DNA of 64,000 nt. Source: Gellertiella hungarica (GTDB lineage: Bacteria > Pseudomonadota > Alphaproteobacteria > Rhizobiales > Rhizobiaceae). Made by a program: the position numbers and the translations under genes. Positions 55,697-64,000 of the stretch are shown here, in pieces (positions within the stretch are counted from its first letter, which is position 1; the number at the start of each line of letters is the position of its first letter). The notes beneath the pieces are model-generated. The model was not told the DNA's origin and did not search any database. It saw only the letters and a program-made list of their open reading frames with translations. The stretch is from the NCBI RefSeq assembly GCF_014197145.1, contig NZ_JACIEZ010000001.1, positions 558,001 through 622,000 on the forward strand, given 5' to 3'.

Positions 55697-56140
55697 TCAG
55701 CCGCGGCAGAAATGTTCCTGGCCATCATAGCCGACGAAGGTGCCGGTCGACGGGTCGAAGGTGCGATACCGCTGGCTGCAATAACGCAGCCAGGACTGGG
55801 TCCAGGGGCGAAGGCCCGGCTGCTCGACGACCACCCGGCGGCGCTCCACATAGGTCGGCTGCTCCACGATCACGCGGTTGGTGCGGTAGACATAGGTGGG
55901 CTCGTCGTAGACCGGTTCGTCATAGACCGGATAATCCTCGACATAGGTGCGGCGGGGCGGAGAGCTCAGTGCGGAGCCCAGGATGGCGCCCACGGCGAGG
56001 CCGGCAACACCGGCGGCAACGGCATCGCCGTCGCTGTGGTGATGGCGGCGCCAGCCATCCGCCGAAGCGGTGCCTGCGGAAACCAGGGCGGTGGCTGCGA
56101 TGGTCGCCGAAATCACGAGAGTCTTGAAAAGCTTGGTCAT
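55697..56140 (-). CDS. BA14K-family secreted protein
   Basis: A 147-residue protein with a signal peptide (about 1-27, ASA-D), a glycine-zipper-like helix (AAGVAGLAVGAILGSAL), a Tyr/Pro/Val/Glu-rich repeat region (YPVYDEPVYDEPTYVYR) and the C-terminal BA14K domain WLRYCSQRYRTFDPSTGTFVGYDG. The Brucella relative is an immunoreactive protein with lectin-like activity needed for normal LPS. It is probably an envelope protein. An 11-base-spaced direct repeat lies upstream. Confidence 0.9.
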   Translation of the reverse strand: MTKLFKTLVISATIAATALVSAGTASADGWRRHHHSDGDAVAAGVAGLAVGAILGSALSSPPRRTYVEDYPVYDEPVYDEPTYVYRTNRVIVEQPTYVERRRVVVEQPGLRPWTQSWLRYCSQRYRTFDPSTGTFVGYDGQEHFCRG

Positions 56141-56224
56141 CGCGTAATCCTCTTTGCTCCGTCGGCGGCAGCACGCTTGCTGTTCATCGCCGCCGGTTAT
56201 GGTGAGACGATACGGCCCGCAAGG

Positions 56225-56243
56225 TGAATGCAGCCTGAATGCA
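56225..56243. promoter_or_regulatory. tandem direct repeat upstream of the BA14K gene
   Basis: TGAATGCA occurs at 56225-56232 and 56236-56243, exactly 11 bases apart, 85-103 bases before the BA14K start. One-turn spacing of direct repeats is typical of OmpR-family regulator sites. The rest of the 358-base gap 56141-56498 is GC-rich with several short palindromes (for example 56384-56395) but no gene. Confidence 0.4.
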
Positions 56244-56498
56244 ACTGAGGGGAAAACGGTTCAACCGGAGGAGGGGTTCCGCGCGCACCGCGCATGCCCG
56301 GCTCGCCGTGCGGCCGGGCCTGCCCCCTCTGGAACTGGCGGGGGCGAGCCACGTGTTCGGGTCATGAAGGACAAGGCCCGGACGGGTCCGGACCCTGCAG
56401 ATCACTCAAGCTCTGGCAAGGCGGTGGCGGCCTGAGGCCATTTGCTCCGTGCGGGCGAGGCGCGGAGCGTCCGCGATGCGGCTCGTGCGGCTAGTCGA

Positions 56499-56714
56499 TC
56501 AGCCGGCAATGTGAAGGTTTACGGCCTTCGGGCCCTTGCCGCGGCGATCCGGCTCGGTGTCGAAGGTCACCTTCTGGTTCTCGGAAAGACCAGAAAGGCC
56601 GGAAGCCTGGACTGCGGAAATGTGAACGAAGATGTCAGCCCCGCCATTGTCCGGCTTGATGAAGCCGAAACCCTTGTCGGTATTGAAGAATTTTACAGTG
56701 CCACTCTCGGCCAT
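56499..56714 (-). CDS. cspA: cold-shock domain protein (CspA family)
   Basis: A 71-residue cold-shock protein that binds single-stranded RNA and DNA. RNP1 is KGFGFIKPD and RNP2 is DIFVHISAV, with start MAESGTVKFFN. The ATG at 56714 has AAAAGGAC upstream. A long AT-containing leader (to about 56905) and a leader hairpin fit the post-transcriptional control usual for csp genes. The role is probably RNA chaperoning. Confidence 0.93.
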   Translation of the reverse strand: MAESGTVKFFNTDKGFGFIKPDNGGADIFVHISAVQASGLSGLSENQKVTFDTEPDRRGKGPKAVNLHIAG

Positions 56715-56820
56715 GCGTCAAGTCCTTTTCTCTCTGCCCGTGTCAGACCAGGCAGCATCGCTAAATTGCCCTTGCGGGGCGTGGGGCAGGCAATTCTCGA
56801 ATATGGAGGAAAGGGTCCCG

Positions 56821-56847
56821 TGTTACCGCGGCCAAGGAAGGGTAACA
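56821..56847. promoter_or_regulatory. hairpin-forming inverted repeat in the cspA leader
   Basis: TGTTACC (56821-56827) and GGTAACA (56841-56847) are perfect 7-base arms, about 110-130 bases upstream of the cspA start. A TTATAAAT element on the minus strand near 56903-56910 could be the promoter -10. The rest of the 366-base gap 56715-57080 shows no gene. Confidence 0.4.
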
Positions 56848-57080
56848 TTGGAGTTCAGCCCTGCCGTTGTCCGCCCGAGGTATTACGACTTCGGCGCGCT
56901 TTATTTATAAGGTCTTCCCGTGTTCGCTAAATGCCCGAACGCCGGGTAGATTGCTGTGTTTGCGCGAAATTGGCAAGCGAAAGTTTTATGCCCGGGAGAG
57001 CCAGAAAATCCCCCTTAAAAATTGACAGGAATGAGTATTTCCAGGTTTTATTTTATGTGTTTCCGGCTCCGTTTGCTCCT

Positions 57081-57974
57081 TCAGCGTGCAGAAATCGACT
57101 TTCGCTTCAGCAGCTCCGGAACAGTCTCGACCATAATCATTGCGACAAAAATTATTCCGCAACCGACGTATCCGGCCGTCGTCAGCGTCTCGTTGAGGAG
57201 CAGCGCGCCGAACAATCCGCCGAACAGGGCTTCGGCGGAGAGGAAGATCGCAGCCTGGGGCGCGGTGGTATAGCGCTGGCCGATGACCTGCAGCACGAAG
57301 GCGAAGCCGGACGAGAAGATACCGACATAGAGGATTTCGGTCAGGGCGCCGCTGATCGCGTCCAGGGTCAGGTGCTCGGTCGCCGCACCGACCAGCATGC
57401 CCCCGATGGCGCAGACGGCAAACTGCACGGTGGAGAGCAGCAGGGGGCGCCCGCTGTCTCCGACAAAGAGGCCGACGAGCGTCAGCTGGATAGCCCAGAA
57501 GAATGCGCAGATGATGGTGAGGCCGTCGCCGATCGTCAGCCGGTCGAGCGCGCCGCCGGAAAGCAGGAAGATACCGGCCAGAGACATCAGCGCTGCGGGC
57601 CAGATGATCCAGTGCGGCGCCTTGCGGAGGAAAATCACCGAGATTGCCGGCACGAAGACGACATAGAGCCCGGTGAGGAAGCTCGAATTGGTCACCGTCG
57701 TATAGCGCAGCCCCACCTGCTGGGTGGCAGCCCCGAGGAAAAGGGCAAGGCCGATCATCAGGAAGCCTTTCACGTGGCGCTCGCTGAGCGGCTGCGAGGC
57801 GCGCCGGCCTTCGTTGATCGCAAAGGGCAGGACGCAAAGGGTTGCAATGGCGAAACGCAGGCCGATGAACCAGAAGGGACCCAGCGTCTCCATCGCCGTT
57901 GCCTGGGCAACGAAGCCACCGCCCCAGATGGCGGCGGCAAGCAACAGAACGAGATTGGCCTGCATGCGGTTCAT
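57081..57974 (-). CDS. EamA/DMT-family transporter
   Basis: A 297-residue drug/metabolite transporter with two EamA repeats and ten transmembrane helices (first NLVLLLAAAIWGGGFVAQ, end YVGCGIIFVAMIMV). Substrates of this family are amino acids, nucleotides or small organics; nothing here is specific. The ATG at 57974 is preferred (another ATG at 57965); the frame is open to 58064. It diverges from the FAD oxidoreductase across 147 bases. Confidence 0.9.
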   Translation of the reverse strand: MNRMQANLVLLLAAAIWGGGFVAQATAMETLGPFWFIGLRFAIATLCVLPFAINEGRRASQPLSERHVKGFLMIGLALFLGAATQQVGLRYTTVTNSSFLTGLYVVFVPAISVIFLRKAPHWIIWPAALMSLAGIFLLSGGALDRLTIGDGLTIICAFFWAIQLTLVGLFVGDSGRPLLLSTVQFAVCAIGGMLVGAATEHLTLDAISGALTEILYVGIFSSGFAFVLQVIGQRYTTAPQAAIFLSAEALFGGLFGALLLNETLTTAGYVGCGIIFVAMIMVETVPELLKRKSISAR

Positions 57975-58121
57975 GAATGCACCCGGATGATGGAAGGGGG
58001 AGCGGAAAACATCGCTCGAGAGTGGTGGAGAGAGCCTCTTAGGCGAATTCCGGCAGTTTTTCAAATCTCAGGAATGGGCTATCCCGTTCCTTTCCCGAAC
58101 CGCTTCCGACGGAGAACACGC

Positions 58122-59486
58122 ATGCCCGGACCCGCCCTAGTTCCCTTTTCCGGCGATATGGATCTGCCGTCGCGCGTGGATATCGCGGTGGTCGGCGGTG
58201 GCGTGGCCGGTGCGTTCACGGCGCTCGAACTCGCCGAGCGCGGGCATCGGGTGCTGCTCATCGAGAAGGGCATGATCGGCGGCGAGCAGTCCAGTCGCAA
58301 CTGGGGCTGGGTGCGCATCGGCATGCGCGATCTGCGCGAGGCGCCGATGATGCTCGACGCGATCCGGCTGTGGCAGGGGCTCGACGAGCGCATCGAGGCG
58401 CGGAGCGGCTATGTGCGTTCGGGAATCGTGTTTGCCTGCGAGACCGAGAAGGCGGTCGAAAGCCATGAGGCCTGGCTGCGGGATTTTCGCGCGGCCGGTT
58501 ACCTCGCCGCGCTCGGAAACGGGCCGGGCATGGAGATGATCGGCAAGTTGCAGATGGAAGCCTTGTTTCCCGGTCTCGCCGTCCATGCCCGTGCCGCGCT
58601 GCATGCGCCGGTGGACGGGCGGGCGGAGCCGCAGAAGGTCGCCCCCGCGGTCGCCGAGGCCGCCAGGCGCAAGGGCGCAGCGGTGGTTACCGGATGCGCC
58701 GTTCTCGGCATCGACTGGCAGAACGGACGGGTGTCGGGGATAGAGACGGAGCGCGGACACGTGCGCTGCGATGCCGTGGTTCTTGCGGCAGGGGTTTGGA
58801 CCAGCGGCATGGCCCGGCTGGAGGGTATCGATCTGCCCCAGCTGAAGGTCCTGAATACGGTGGTCCGCACCACGGCGCCGCCGGCCGGCGAGGCGGCTCC
58901 CGATCAGGCCTTGTGGACGGACCGCTATGCCTTCCGCCGGCGGGAGGATGGCGGCTACTCCATCGCCTCCGCAGCGGAGAACATCTTCGAGATCGTGCCG
59001 GATTCCTTCCGCTACGCCAAACCCTTTTCCGCCATCCTGAAGCAGGACTGGAAGTCGCTGCGGCCACGCCTTTCGCGCTTCTGGCGGGACGAGTGGCTTG
59101 CCTGGGCGGGCGGTGCAGATGGCTTTCTCTCGCTCCTGCGCAAGCATCGCGTGCTCGATCCGGTTCCGGCCACCGGCACGGTCATGCGAGCGCTCGCCGC
59201 GCTCCGGCAGGACTACCCCGTCTTCCGTTCGCTTCGCATCGAGCAGGAATGGGCCGGCATGATCGAGGTGGTCCCGGACGCGGTGCCGGTCATTTCACAT
59301 GTGGAGGGACGGGACGGGCTGGTGATCGCAACCGGCTTCAGTGGCCATGGCTTCGGCATTTCGCCCGGTGCGGGCCGACTTGCGGCGGATCTTGCCTGCG
59401 GCGATGACCCTTGTGTCGATCCGCGGGACTTCCGTCTGGCGCGGTTCTCGGACGGCTCACCCATTACTGTGATGGGTGGAGTATAG
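58122..59486 (+). CDS. FAD-dependent amino-acid/amine oxidoreductase (DAO family)
   Basis: A 454-residue flavoenzyme. The FAD-binding motif VVGGGVAGAFTALELAERGH starts near residue 22, followed by LIEKGMIGGEQSSRNWGW, and the C-terminal FAD contact is ATGFSGHGFGISPGAG. It resembles gamma-glutamylputrescine oxidase and related DadA-type enzymes, so it oxidises an amine or amino acid. The substrate is unknown. ATG at 58122 with CGGAGA upstream; the open frame back to 56931 runs antisense through eamA and is not coding. Confidence 0.88.
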   Translation: MPGPALVPFSGDMDLPSRVDIAVVGGGVAGAFTALELAERGHRVLLIEKGMIGGEQSSRNWGWVRIGMRDLREAPMMLDAIRLWQGLDERIEARSGYVRSGIVFACETEKAVESHEAWLRDFRAAGYLAALGNGPGMEMIGKLQMEALFPGLAVHARAALHAPVDGRAEPQKVAPAVAEAARRKGAAVVTGCAVLGIDWQNGRVSGIETERGHVRCDAVVLAAGVWTSGMARLEGIDLPQLKVLNTVVRTTAPPAGEAAPDQALWTDRYAFRRREDGGYSIASAAENIFEIVPDSFRYAKPFSAILKQDWKSLRPRLSRFWRDEWLAWAGGADGFLSLLRKHRVLDPVPATGTVMRALAALRQDYPVFRSLRIEQEWAGMIEVVPDAVPVISHVEGRDGLVIATGFSGHGFGISPGAGRLAADLACGDDPCVDPRDFRLARFSDGSPITVMGGV

Positions 59487-59517
59487 GCAAGTATATTGGC
59501 CGGGTTCCTGCCTGCGG

Positions 59518-59649
59518 TCAGGCGACGGAGGAAAGAGCCCCGGCCACCGTCGCAAGGCAGGCGACCAGCGTGGTGACAACGATCAGCACCACCGGGAAAG
59601 GGCTTTCGCGGCGGTGGCGTTCTGCGAGAATTTCGTCATCTATGAACAT
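59518..59649 (-). CDS. 43-residue single-pass membrane peptide
   Basis: ATG at 59649, stop at 59518-59520. The sequence is MFIDDEILAERHRRESPFP, then a hydrophobic helix (about 18-40, VVLIVVTTLVACLATVAGAL). A charged N-terminus followed by one helix is typical of small inner-membrane proteins in rhizobia. The ribosome-binding site is weak, and codon use fits the genome. The function is unknown. Confidence 0.5.
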   Translation of the reverse strand: MFIDDEILAERHRRESPFPVVLIVVTTLVACLATVAGALSSVA

Positions 59650-59842
59650 GGCGGGTATTCCACGAGCGTTTCGAAAAATTGCCTTGACAAGCAATCATGG
59701 CAATAAAACGCAAAAGTTCTGAAAAAGACGCATTTGCCTCAAAAAAAATCCGGAAGCGGTCTGTTTTGCGGGGTCGTGGGCAGCGAATCGGGAGATTGCC
59801 CGGGGCTTGCGAGGGGGCCGTGAGGCAAAGAGGGTGGGGCTT

Positions 59843-59880
59843 CGGCAGTCTAGTTCGCCTCGGCCAAGACTAGACTGCCG
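59843..59880. repeat. perfect 12-base inverted repeat
   Basis: CGGCAGTCTAGT (59843-59854) and ACTAGACTGCCG (59869-59880) flank a 14-base loop, 19 bases after the stop of the degenerate EAL gene. No T-run follows on the minus strand. It may act as a terminator or transcript-end stabiliser; both arms carry the rare CTAG word. Confidence 0.55.
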
Positions 59881-59898
59881 TTGTTCTGTCGCTCTCGA

Positions 59899-60834
59899 TC
59901 AGCCGACGAGACCCCGCTTGCCGAATGCGGGCGCCGGCCGGCGCGGGTTTGCCATGCGCACCGGCGGATGGGCGACAGCGGGTGCCGAGGCGACCAGTGA
60001 CGGTGCCGGTATCCGGGACCGTTCCTGGATGGGCGGTGCCTGTGTCGGCAGGAGCCGGGCGGGGAGATTGGCGGGAAAATCGGGATGGGCGAGTGCGTGG
60101 CCCTGGATACGGGGCATCTGGATGCGCTCCAGCTGGCGGGCCTCCTCTTCCTGATCGATGCCGCCGGCAATCGGGATGATGTTGCGTTCGGCGAGCTGGC
60201 GAATGATGACGCGCAGCAGCGCCACGCCGGCGGTGTTCATCAGGAAGCCGCGAAGCCAGTTCGTGTCGAAACGCACGTAGCTTGGACGGATTTCGTCGAG
60301 CCGCTTCATGTCGCGCTCTTCCCCCGCATAGCCGTCGATGGCGACAAGCATGCCTGCGCGGCGAAGATGGGCCGCGAAATGGACCGTCCTGTCGAGGTCA
60401 TCGAAGTCACGCATCTGCAATTCGCACACGATGTTGCGCGGGTTTATCCGGGCCGTGTCGACCGAGCGCCTGAGGCGTTCCGCATCGGCGCGCATGTCAT
60501 GCGAGGTGTAGAAATGTCGGGGATCGCGGGGAATGTGGATCCGCGCCTCGGTGCCGGCGAAGAACTGGCCGTTGAGGGCGTGGAGGCTTGCCAGGCGGCC
60601 ATCGATTTCCGAGAGATCGCGCGGATCGACCGCATTCAGGAATTCGCCGGGCGAATAGCTGTCTCCCAGGCGGTCTATCCGCACGAGGCCGTGGAAGCCG
60701 GCAACGGTTGTTGCGCCGAGGCCTGTCTGGAAGATCGGCTGAAAGGCCGAGCGAAGGGTATAGGGCCCGTAGGCACAGGTGAAGGATCCGTCCGCGTCAC
60801 GGACAAAGGCGTCGAAGGTCTTGCGAGCCGTCAT
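59899..60834 (-). CDS. degenerate EAL-domain protein
   Basis: A 311-residue protein with the length and order of an EAL domain but without the catalytic residues: FQPIFQ is kept, EAL becomes FHG (47-49), ELTE becomes ELQM, DDFG becomes IDGYAGEE, and the EGIE block becomes GGID. It should not cleave c-di-GMP and may be a binding or protein-interaction module. The C-terminal 50 residues are Pro/Ala-rich. The ATG at 60834 is chosen; the frame is open to 60945. Its promoter region has two palindromes. Confidence 0.75.
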   Translation of the reverse strand: MTARKTFDAFVRDADGSFTCAYGPYTLRSAFQPIFQTGLGATTVAGFHGLVRIDRLGDSYSPGEFLNAVDPRDLSEIDGRLASLHALNGQFFAGTEARIHIPRDPRHFYTSHDMRADAERLRRSVDTARINPRNIVCELQMRDFDDLDRTVHFAAHLRRAGMLVAIDGYAGEERDMKRLDEIRPSYVRFDTNWLRGFLMNTAGVALLRVIIRQLAERNIIPIAGGIDQEEEARQLERIQMPRIQGHALAHPDFPANLPARLLPTQAPPIQERSRIPAPSLVASAPAVAHPPVRMANPRRPAPAFGKRGLVG

Positions 60835-60856
60835 GGCGAGAGTTCCATCCGGTGAG

Positions 60857-60906
60857 TCATTCACTGAATGATTTCTAATTATATGCAATACCTTACTCAC
60901 CGGTGA
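60857..60906 (-). promoter_or_regulatory. promoter and palindromes of the degenerate EAL gene
   Basis: A perfect TATAAT lies at 60878-60883 on the minus strand. Downstream of it is the palindrome TCATTCA-C-TGAATGA (60857-60871), and at the -35 position is TCACCGGTGA (60897-60906). The arrangement, a -10 flanked by two palindromes 23 bases before the start, looks like a repressible promoter. Confidence 0.5.
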
Positions 60907-61068
60907 ACGGCTGCCACAATGTCCGCTTCGCTCCGGTTCCGGCAAAAGCTCCGCAATCCTGTCCCGGTGACGCCTTTTTCCTTGAAAATGCGGGGCGTTT
61001 TCGACATAGAGCAGGACGCCGGAACCGTGGGCTTCTGCCGGTTCCCCCGTTCAACCGTTTCAGGATAA

Positions 61069-62277
<1,209 letters not shown>

Positions 62278-62302
62278 GGCAATCGCTGTCTCAAGCTTCT
62301 GG

Positions 62303-62327
62303 GCCCGCCGGCAACGGCGGGCCTTTC
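62303..62327 (+). terminator. intrinsic terminator after the aminotransferase
   Basis: GCCCGCCG (62303-62310) and CGGCGGGC (62315-62322) form an 8-base stem with a GCAA tetraloop, followed by a short T-rich stretch. Confidence 0.75.
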
Positions 62328-62554
62328 TGCTTCCGGAGGGGCCTTGCAGGGCTCGCGAGCCAAACGCGCGGACGCGTGAACCGAATTGCCCGTCGCGGCG
62401 TTTGGTGGAATACTGGGACCGGACCGGAAGGTCCAATGCCTTCCGGCCCGGCAGCTTCAGGTGGCTGCCGCAAGGACGACTGCCGCATGAAGTCCGGCGG
62501 ATGCAGGCCACAGCCTGCCGTCGTCCCGGTTCAATGGGTTACGCGGAGGCAATG

Positions 62555-62842
62555 ATGACCAAGATCATCTATGAAGTGGTACCGCATGACGGAGGATGGG
62601 CCTACCGTCTGGGCGACGTATACTCGGAAACCTTTCCCAGCCATGACGAAGCCCTGGAGGCTGCGCGCATCGTCGCGACGGAGCAGCAGCTGGGCGGCGA
62701 CAGCGAGGAAATCAGCTATCAGGACGAAAAGGGCGTCTGGCACGAGGAATATTCCGACGGCGGCGATCGTCCGGAGATCGAGGTTCTCGATACGCGCGAC
62801 CGGACCGTCTGGGCGGTTTCCGGCTCCCGCGACGCATCCTGA
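62555..62842 (+). CDS. DUF2188 domain-containing protein
   Basis: A 95-residue small acidic protein with the DUF2188 pattern YEVVPHDGGWAYRLG and FPSHDEALEAAR. The function is unknown. The second of two adjacent ATGs (62555) lies five bases from GGAGG and is preferred over 62552. It converges with the LysR gene 5 bases away. Confidence 0.8.
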   Translation: MTKIIYEVVPHDGGWAYRLGDVYSETFPSHDEALEAARIVATEQQLGGDSEEISYQDEKGVWHEEYSDGGDRPEIEVLDTRDRTVWAVSGSRDAS

Positions 62843-62847
62843 CCCCG

Positions 62848-63747
62848 TCAGCCCCCGGCGCGCCTGTTGTCCACCAGCCGCTTCAGGCCCTTTGCCAGGG
62901 CCTGGAAGACGATGTAGCAGCGCGGACTGTTCCTGAGGTCCTCGTGCATGGCGATCCACGTGGGAAGGGGCAGGGCGAAATCCGGAAGGAGGCGGGTGAG
63001 GGCAGGCGGCCGCTCCGCCAGCCCGGTCTGGCAGAGGCCGATGCCGCAGCCGGCACGAATGGCGGATAACTGGGCGAGATTGCTGTCGGCCCGGAAATGG
63101 AAGTGCACGCTGGCCATGTCGGGCAGGCGGTGCGCCATGGCCCGGATATAGGCCGTCTGGCGATCGAAGCCCACGAGCCGGTGATCCTTGAGATCCCCCA
63201 GCGTTTCCGGAGCGCCATGGCGGGAGATGTAGTCCTCGCTCGCATGAAAACCCAGGGTGATGTTGCCGATGAAGCGCACCAGAAGCGCCTCCTGTTGCGG
63301 CTCGGCCATGCGCACGGCGATATCCGCCTCGCGCTGCAGCAGGTCTTCCACCGCATCGGAGGCGGAAAGCTCGATCTCGAGCCCCGGATGTTCCTCCTGA
63401 AGGCCGGCGATGATGGAGGGCAGGATTTCCACGCCCACCACTTCGCTTGCGGAGATGCGCACCGTTCCCTCGACCTTTCCCGCCAGCCCCGACAGCGTGC
63501 GTGCGGCCGCCGATGCGGCAAAGGCCATGCTGCGGGCATGGGGCAGCAGTGCTTCCGCCTGTTCCGTCGGCAGCAGGCCGCCGGAGGAGCGGAGGAAAAG
63601 CGCCTGCCCGGTTGACTCTTCCAGCAGGGCAACATGCCGCCCTGCCGTCGGCTGGGTTATGCCGAGCGCCCGCGCGGCGGCGGACAGCGACCCATGCTCC
63701 ATGACGGCAAGAAAGGTACGAAGGTAATCCCAGCTTAAATGGTCCAT
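62848..63747 (-). CDS. LysR-family transcriptional regulator
   Basis: A 299-residue regulator: an N-terminal winged helix (about 1-60, TFLAVMEHGSLSAAARALGITQPTAGRHVALLEE) and a periplasmic-binding-type effector domain (about 90-290). It lies divergent to the SDR gene at 63841, which it probably controls. The ATG has no Shine-Dalgarno sequence and is predicted to lie at the transcription start, so it may be leaderless. Confidence 0.92.
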   Translation of the reverse strand: MDHLSWDYLRTFLAVMEHGSLSAAARALGITQPTAGRHVALLEESTGQALFLRSSGGLLPTEQAEALLPHARSMAFAASAAARTLSGLAGKVEGTVRISASEVVGVEILPSIIAGLQEEHPGLEIELSASDAVEDLLQREADIAVRMAEPQQEALLVRFIGNITLGFHASEDYISRHGAPETLGDLKDHRLVGFDRQTAYIRAMAHRLPDMASVHFHFRADSNLAQLSAIRAGCGIGLCQTGLAERPPALTRLLPDFALPLPTWIAMHEDLRNSPRCYIVFQALAKGLKRLVDNRRAGG

Positions 63748-63754
63748 GCATTTA

Positions 63755-63782
63755 TTTATAGTGCCGGTAGAAAATCAGTCAA
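63755..63782 (-). promoter_or_regulatory. lysR promoter
   Basis: TTGACT (63777-63782) and TATAAA (63755-63760) on the minus strand are 16 bases apart. Only seven bases separate the -10 from the lysR ATG, so transcription should start at or next to the start codon. Confidence 0.6.
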
Positions 63783-63787
63783 TTTTC
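63770..63787. promoter_or_regulatory. inverted repeat over the lysR -35 element
   Basis: GAAAAT-cagtca-ATTTTC, perfect 6-base arms, overlaps the -35 of lysR and lies 54 bases before the SDR gene. It may be the LysR autoregulatory site. It is not a strict T-N11-A box. Confidence 0.35.
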
Positions 63788-63840
63788 TTTAGCGGGTCGC
63801 CGCGTCATTCTCCTCTCATCGCTTTTGAAGGAGACAGACG

Positions 63841-64000
63841 ATGACGACTTCCTTGGACAGACCTCTTGCGCTGGTGCTCGGTGCGACCGGCGGCATCGGC
63901 GGCGCCATGGCCGACAGGCTGCTGGCCTCCGGCTACCGTGTTCGCGCCATGAACAGGAACCCCGCCAGAGGTGCAGCCGACCGGCCCGCGCTCGAATGGG
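63841..64000 (+). CDS. SDR/NmrA-type NAD(P)-binding protein, 5' part (truncated by window edge)
   Basis: The first 53 codons only. The Rossmann motif LVLGATGGIGGAMADRLLASG and the following YRVRAMNRNPARG are typical of NAD(P)-dependent epimerase/NmrA-type atypical SDR proteins. AAGGAG precedes the ATG. It is the probable target of the divergent LysR regulator. The rest lies beyond the window. Confidence 0.85.
   Translation, partial: MTTSLDRPLALVLGATGGIGGAMADRLLASGYRVRAMNRNPARGAADRPALEW

Noticed and set aside
56931-58121. Long open frame giving an N-terminal extension of about 397 residues to the FAD oxidoreductase
   Set aside because: The residues are low complexity and antisense to the EamA transporter; the FAD protein begins naturally at 58122 with a ribosome-binding site.

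Overview
The window reads as ordinary chromosome of an alphaproteobacterium in the order Hyphomicrobiales, most likely family Rhizobiaceae (Rhizobium/Agrobacterium/Shinella/Ciceribacter group). Reasons: high G+C (a 60-base sample at 32461-32520 has 38 G/C), separate petA-petB-petC genes with a GTG-started Rieske gene, a BA14K-family secreted protein, the order moxR-DUF58-DUF4159-membrane protein facing DUF1285-CoA pyrophosphatase-cca, the order lgt-NDUFAF7 methyltransferase-pgeF-M24 protein, and the rplY, pth and ychF genes close together. No rRNA, tRNA, CRISPR array, transposase or prophage gene was seen.

Layout. 1-7 kb: 3' end of leuA, an alpha/beta hydrolase, a secreted TPR protein, a phosphoesterase, a NUDIX hydrolase, a homocysteine methyltransferase, a glutathionyl-hydroquinone reductase and an acetyltransferase. 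6.7-13.5 kb: a tightly overlapping four-gene minus-strand operon (MoxR ATPase, DUF58, DUF4159 and a 688-residue membrane protein), divergent from the DUF1285-NUDIX-cca operon (13.7-16.2 kb). 16-20 kb: two small unknown genes, hemF, an EAL phosphodiesterase and trmL. 20-25.4 kb: two paralogous ABC exporters, separated by a toxin-antitoxin locus whose toxin looks broken by a stop codon and by a small secreted protein. 25.7-29.1 kb: cytochrome bc1 (petABC) and apt. 29.2-33 kb: an NTF2-like protein, two tandem MaoC-like hydratases, a divergent Crp/Fnr regulator, a DUF2892 protein and a polytopic membrane protein.

33-41.5 kb: a low-G+C acyltransferase/SGNH gene, then ychF, pth and rplY on the minus strand. 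An orphan periplasmic binding protein and a GGDEF/EAL regulator lie between pth and rplY. 41.8-49.4 kb: a secreted conserved protein, prs, a lipoprotein, and the lgt-methyltransferase-pgeF-M24 operon. 49.6-54.7 kb: a UbiK-like protein, an unusual 478-base intergenic region, a YbjN protein, proC, a CsaA-type tRNA-binding protein, and a MarR/response regulator/histidine kinase operon. 55-64 kb: an MBL hydrolase, BA14K protein, cold-shock protein, EamA transporter, FAD oxidoreductase, a 43-codon membrane peptide, a degenerate EAL protein, aspartate aminotransferase, a DUF2188 protein, a LysR regulator, and the start of an SDR/NmrA-type gene.

The signal I think most deserves follow-up is not a gene. 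It is the 49924-50401 intergenic region, which holds a perfect TTAA-N7-TTAA CtrA-type site and eight GANTC (CcrM-type) sites in about 210 bases, six of them forming three inverted pairs. It also holds an AT-rich inverted repeat and DnaA-box-like words. Other points of interest are the stop codon inside the toxin gene, palindromes at the promoters of both stand-alone EAL genes, a predicted leaderless lysR, a 17-codon leader ORF with a perfect Shine-Dalgarno sequence, the foreign-looking acyltransferase, and the interrupted rplY-pth neighbourhood. I found no convincing wholly new multi-gene system; the MoxR/DUF58/DUF4159 operon is the least understood conserved cluster here.
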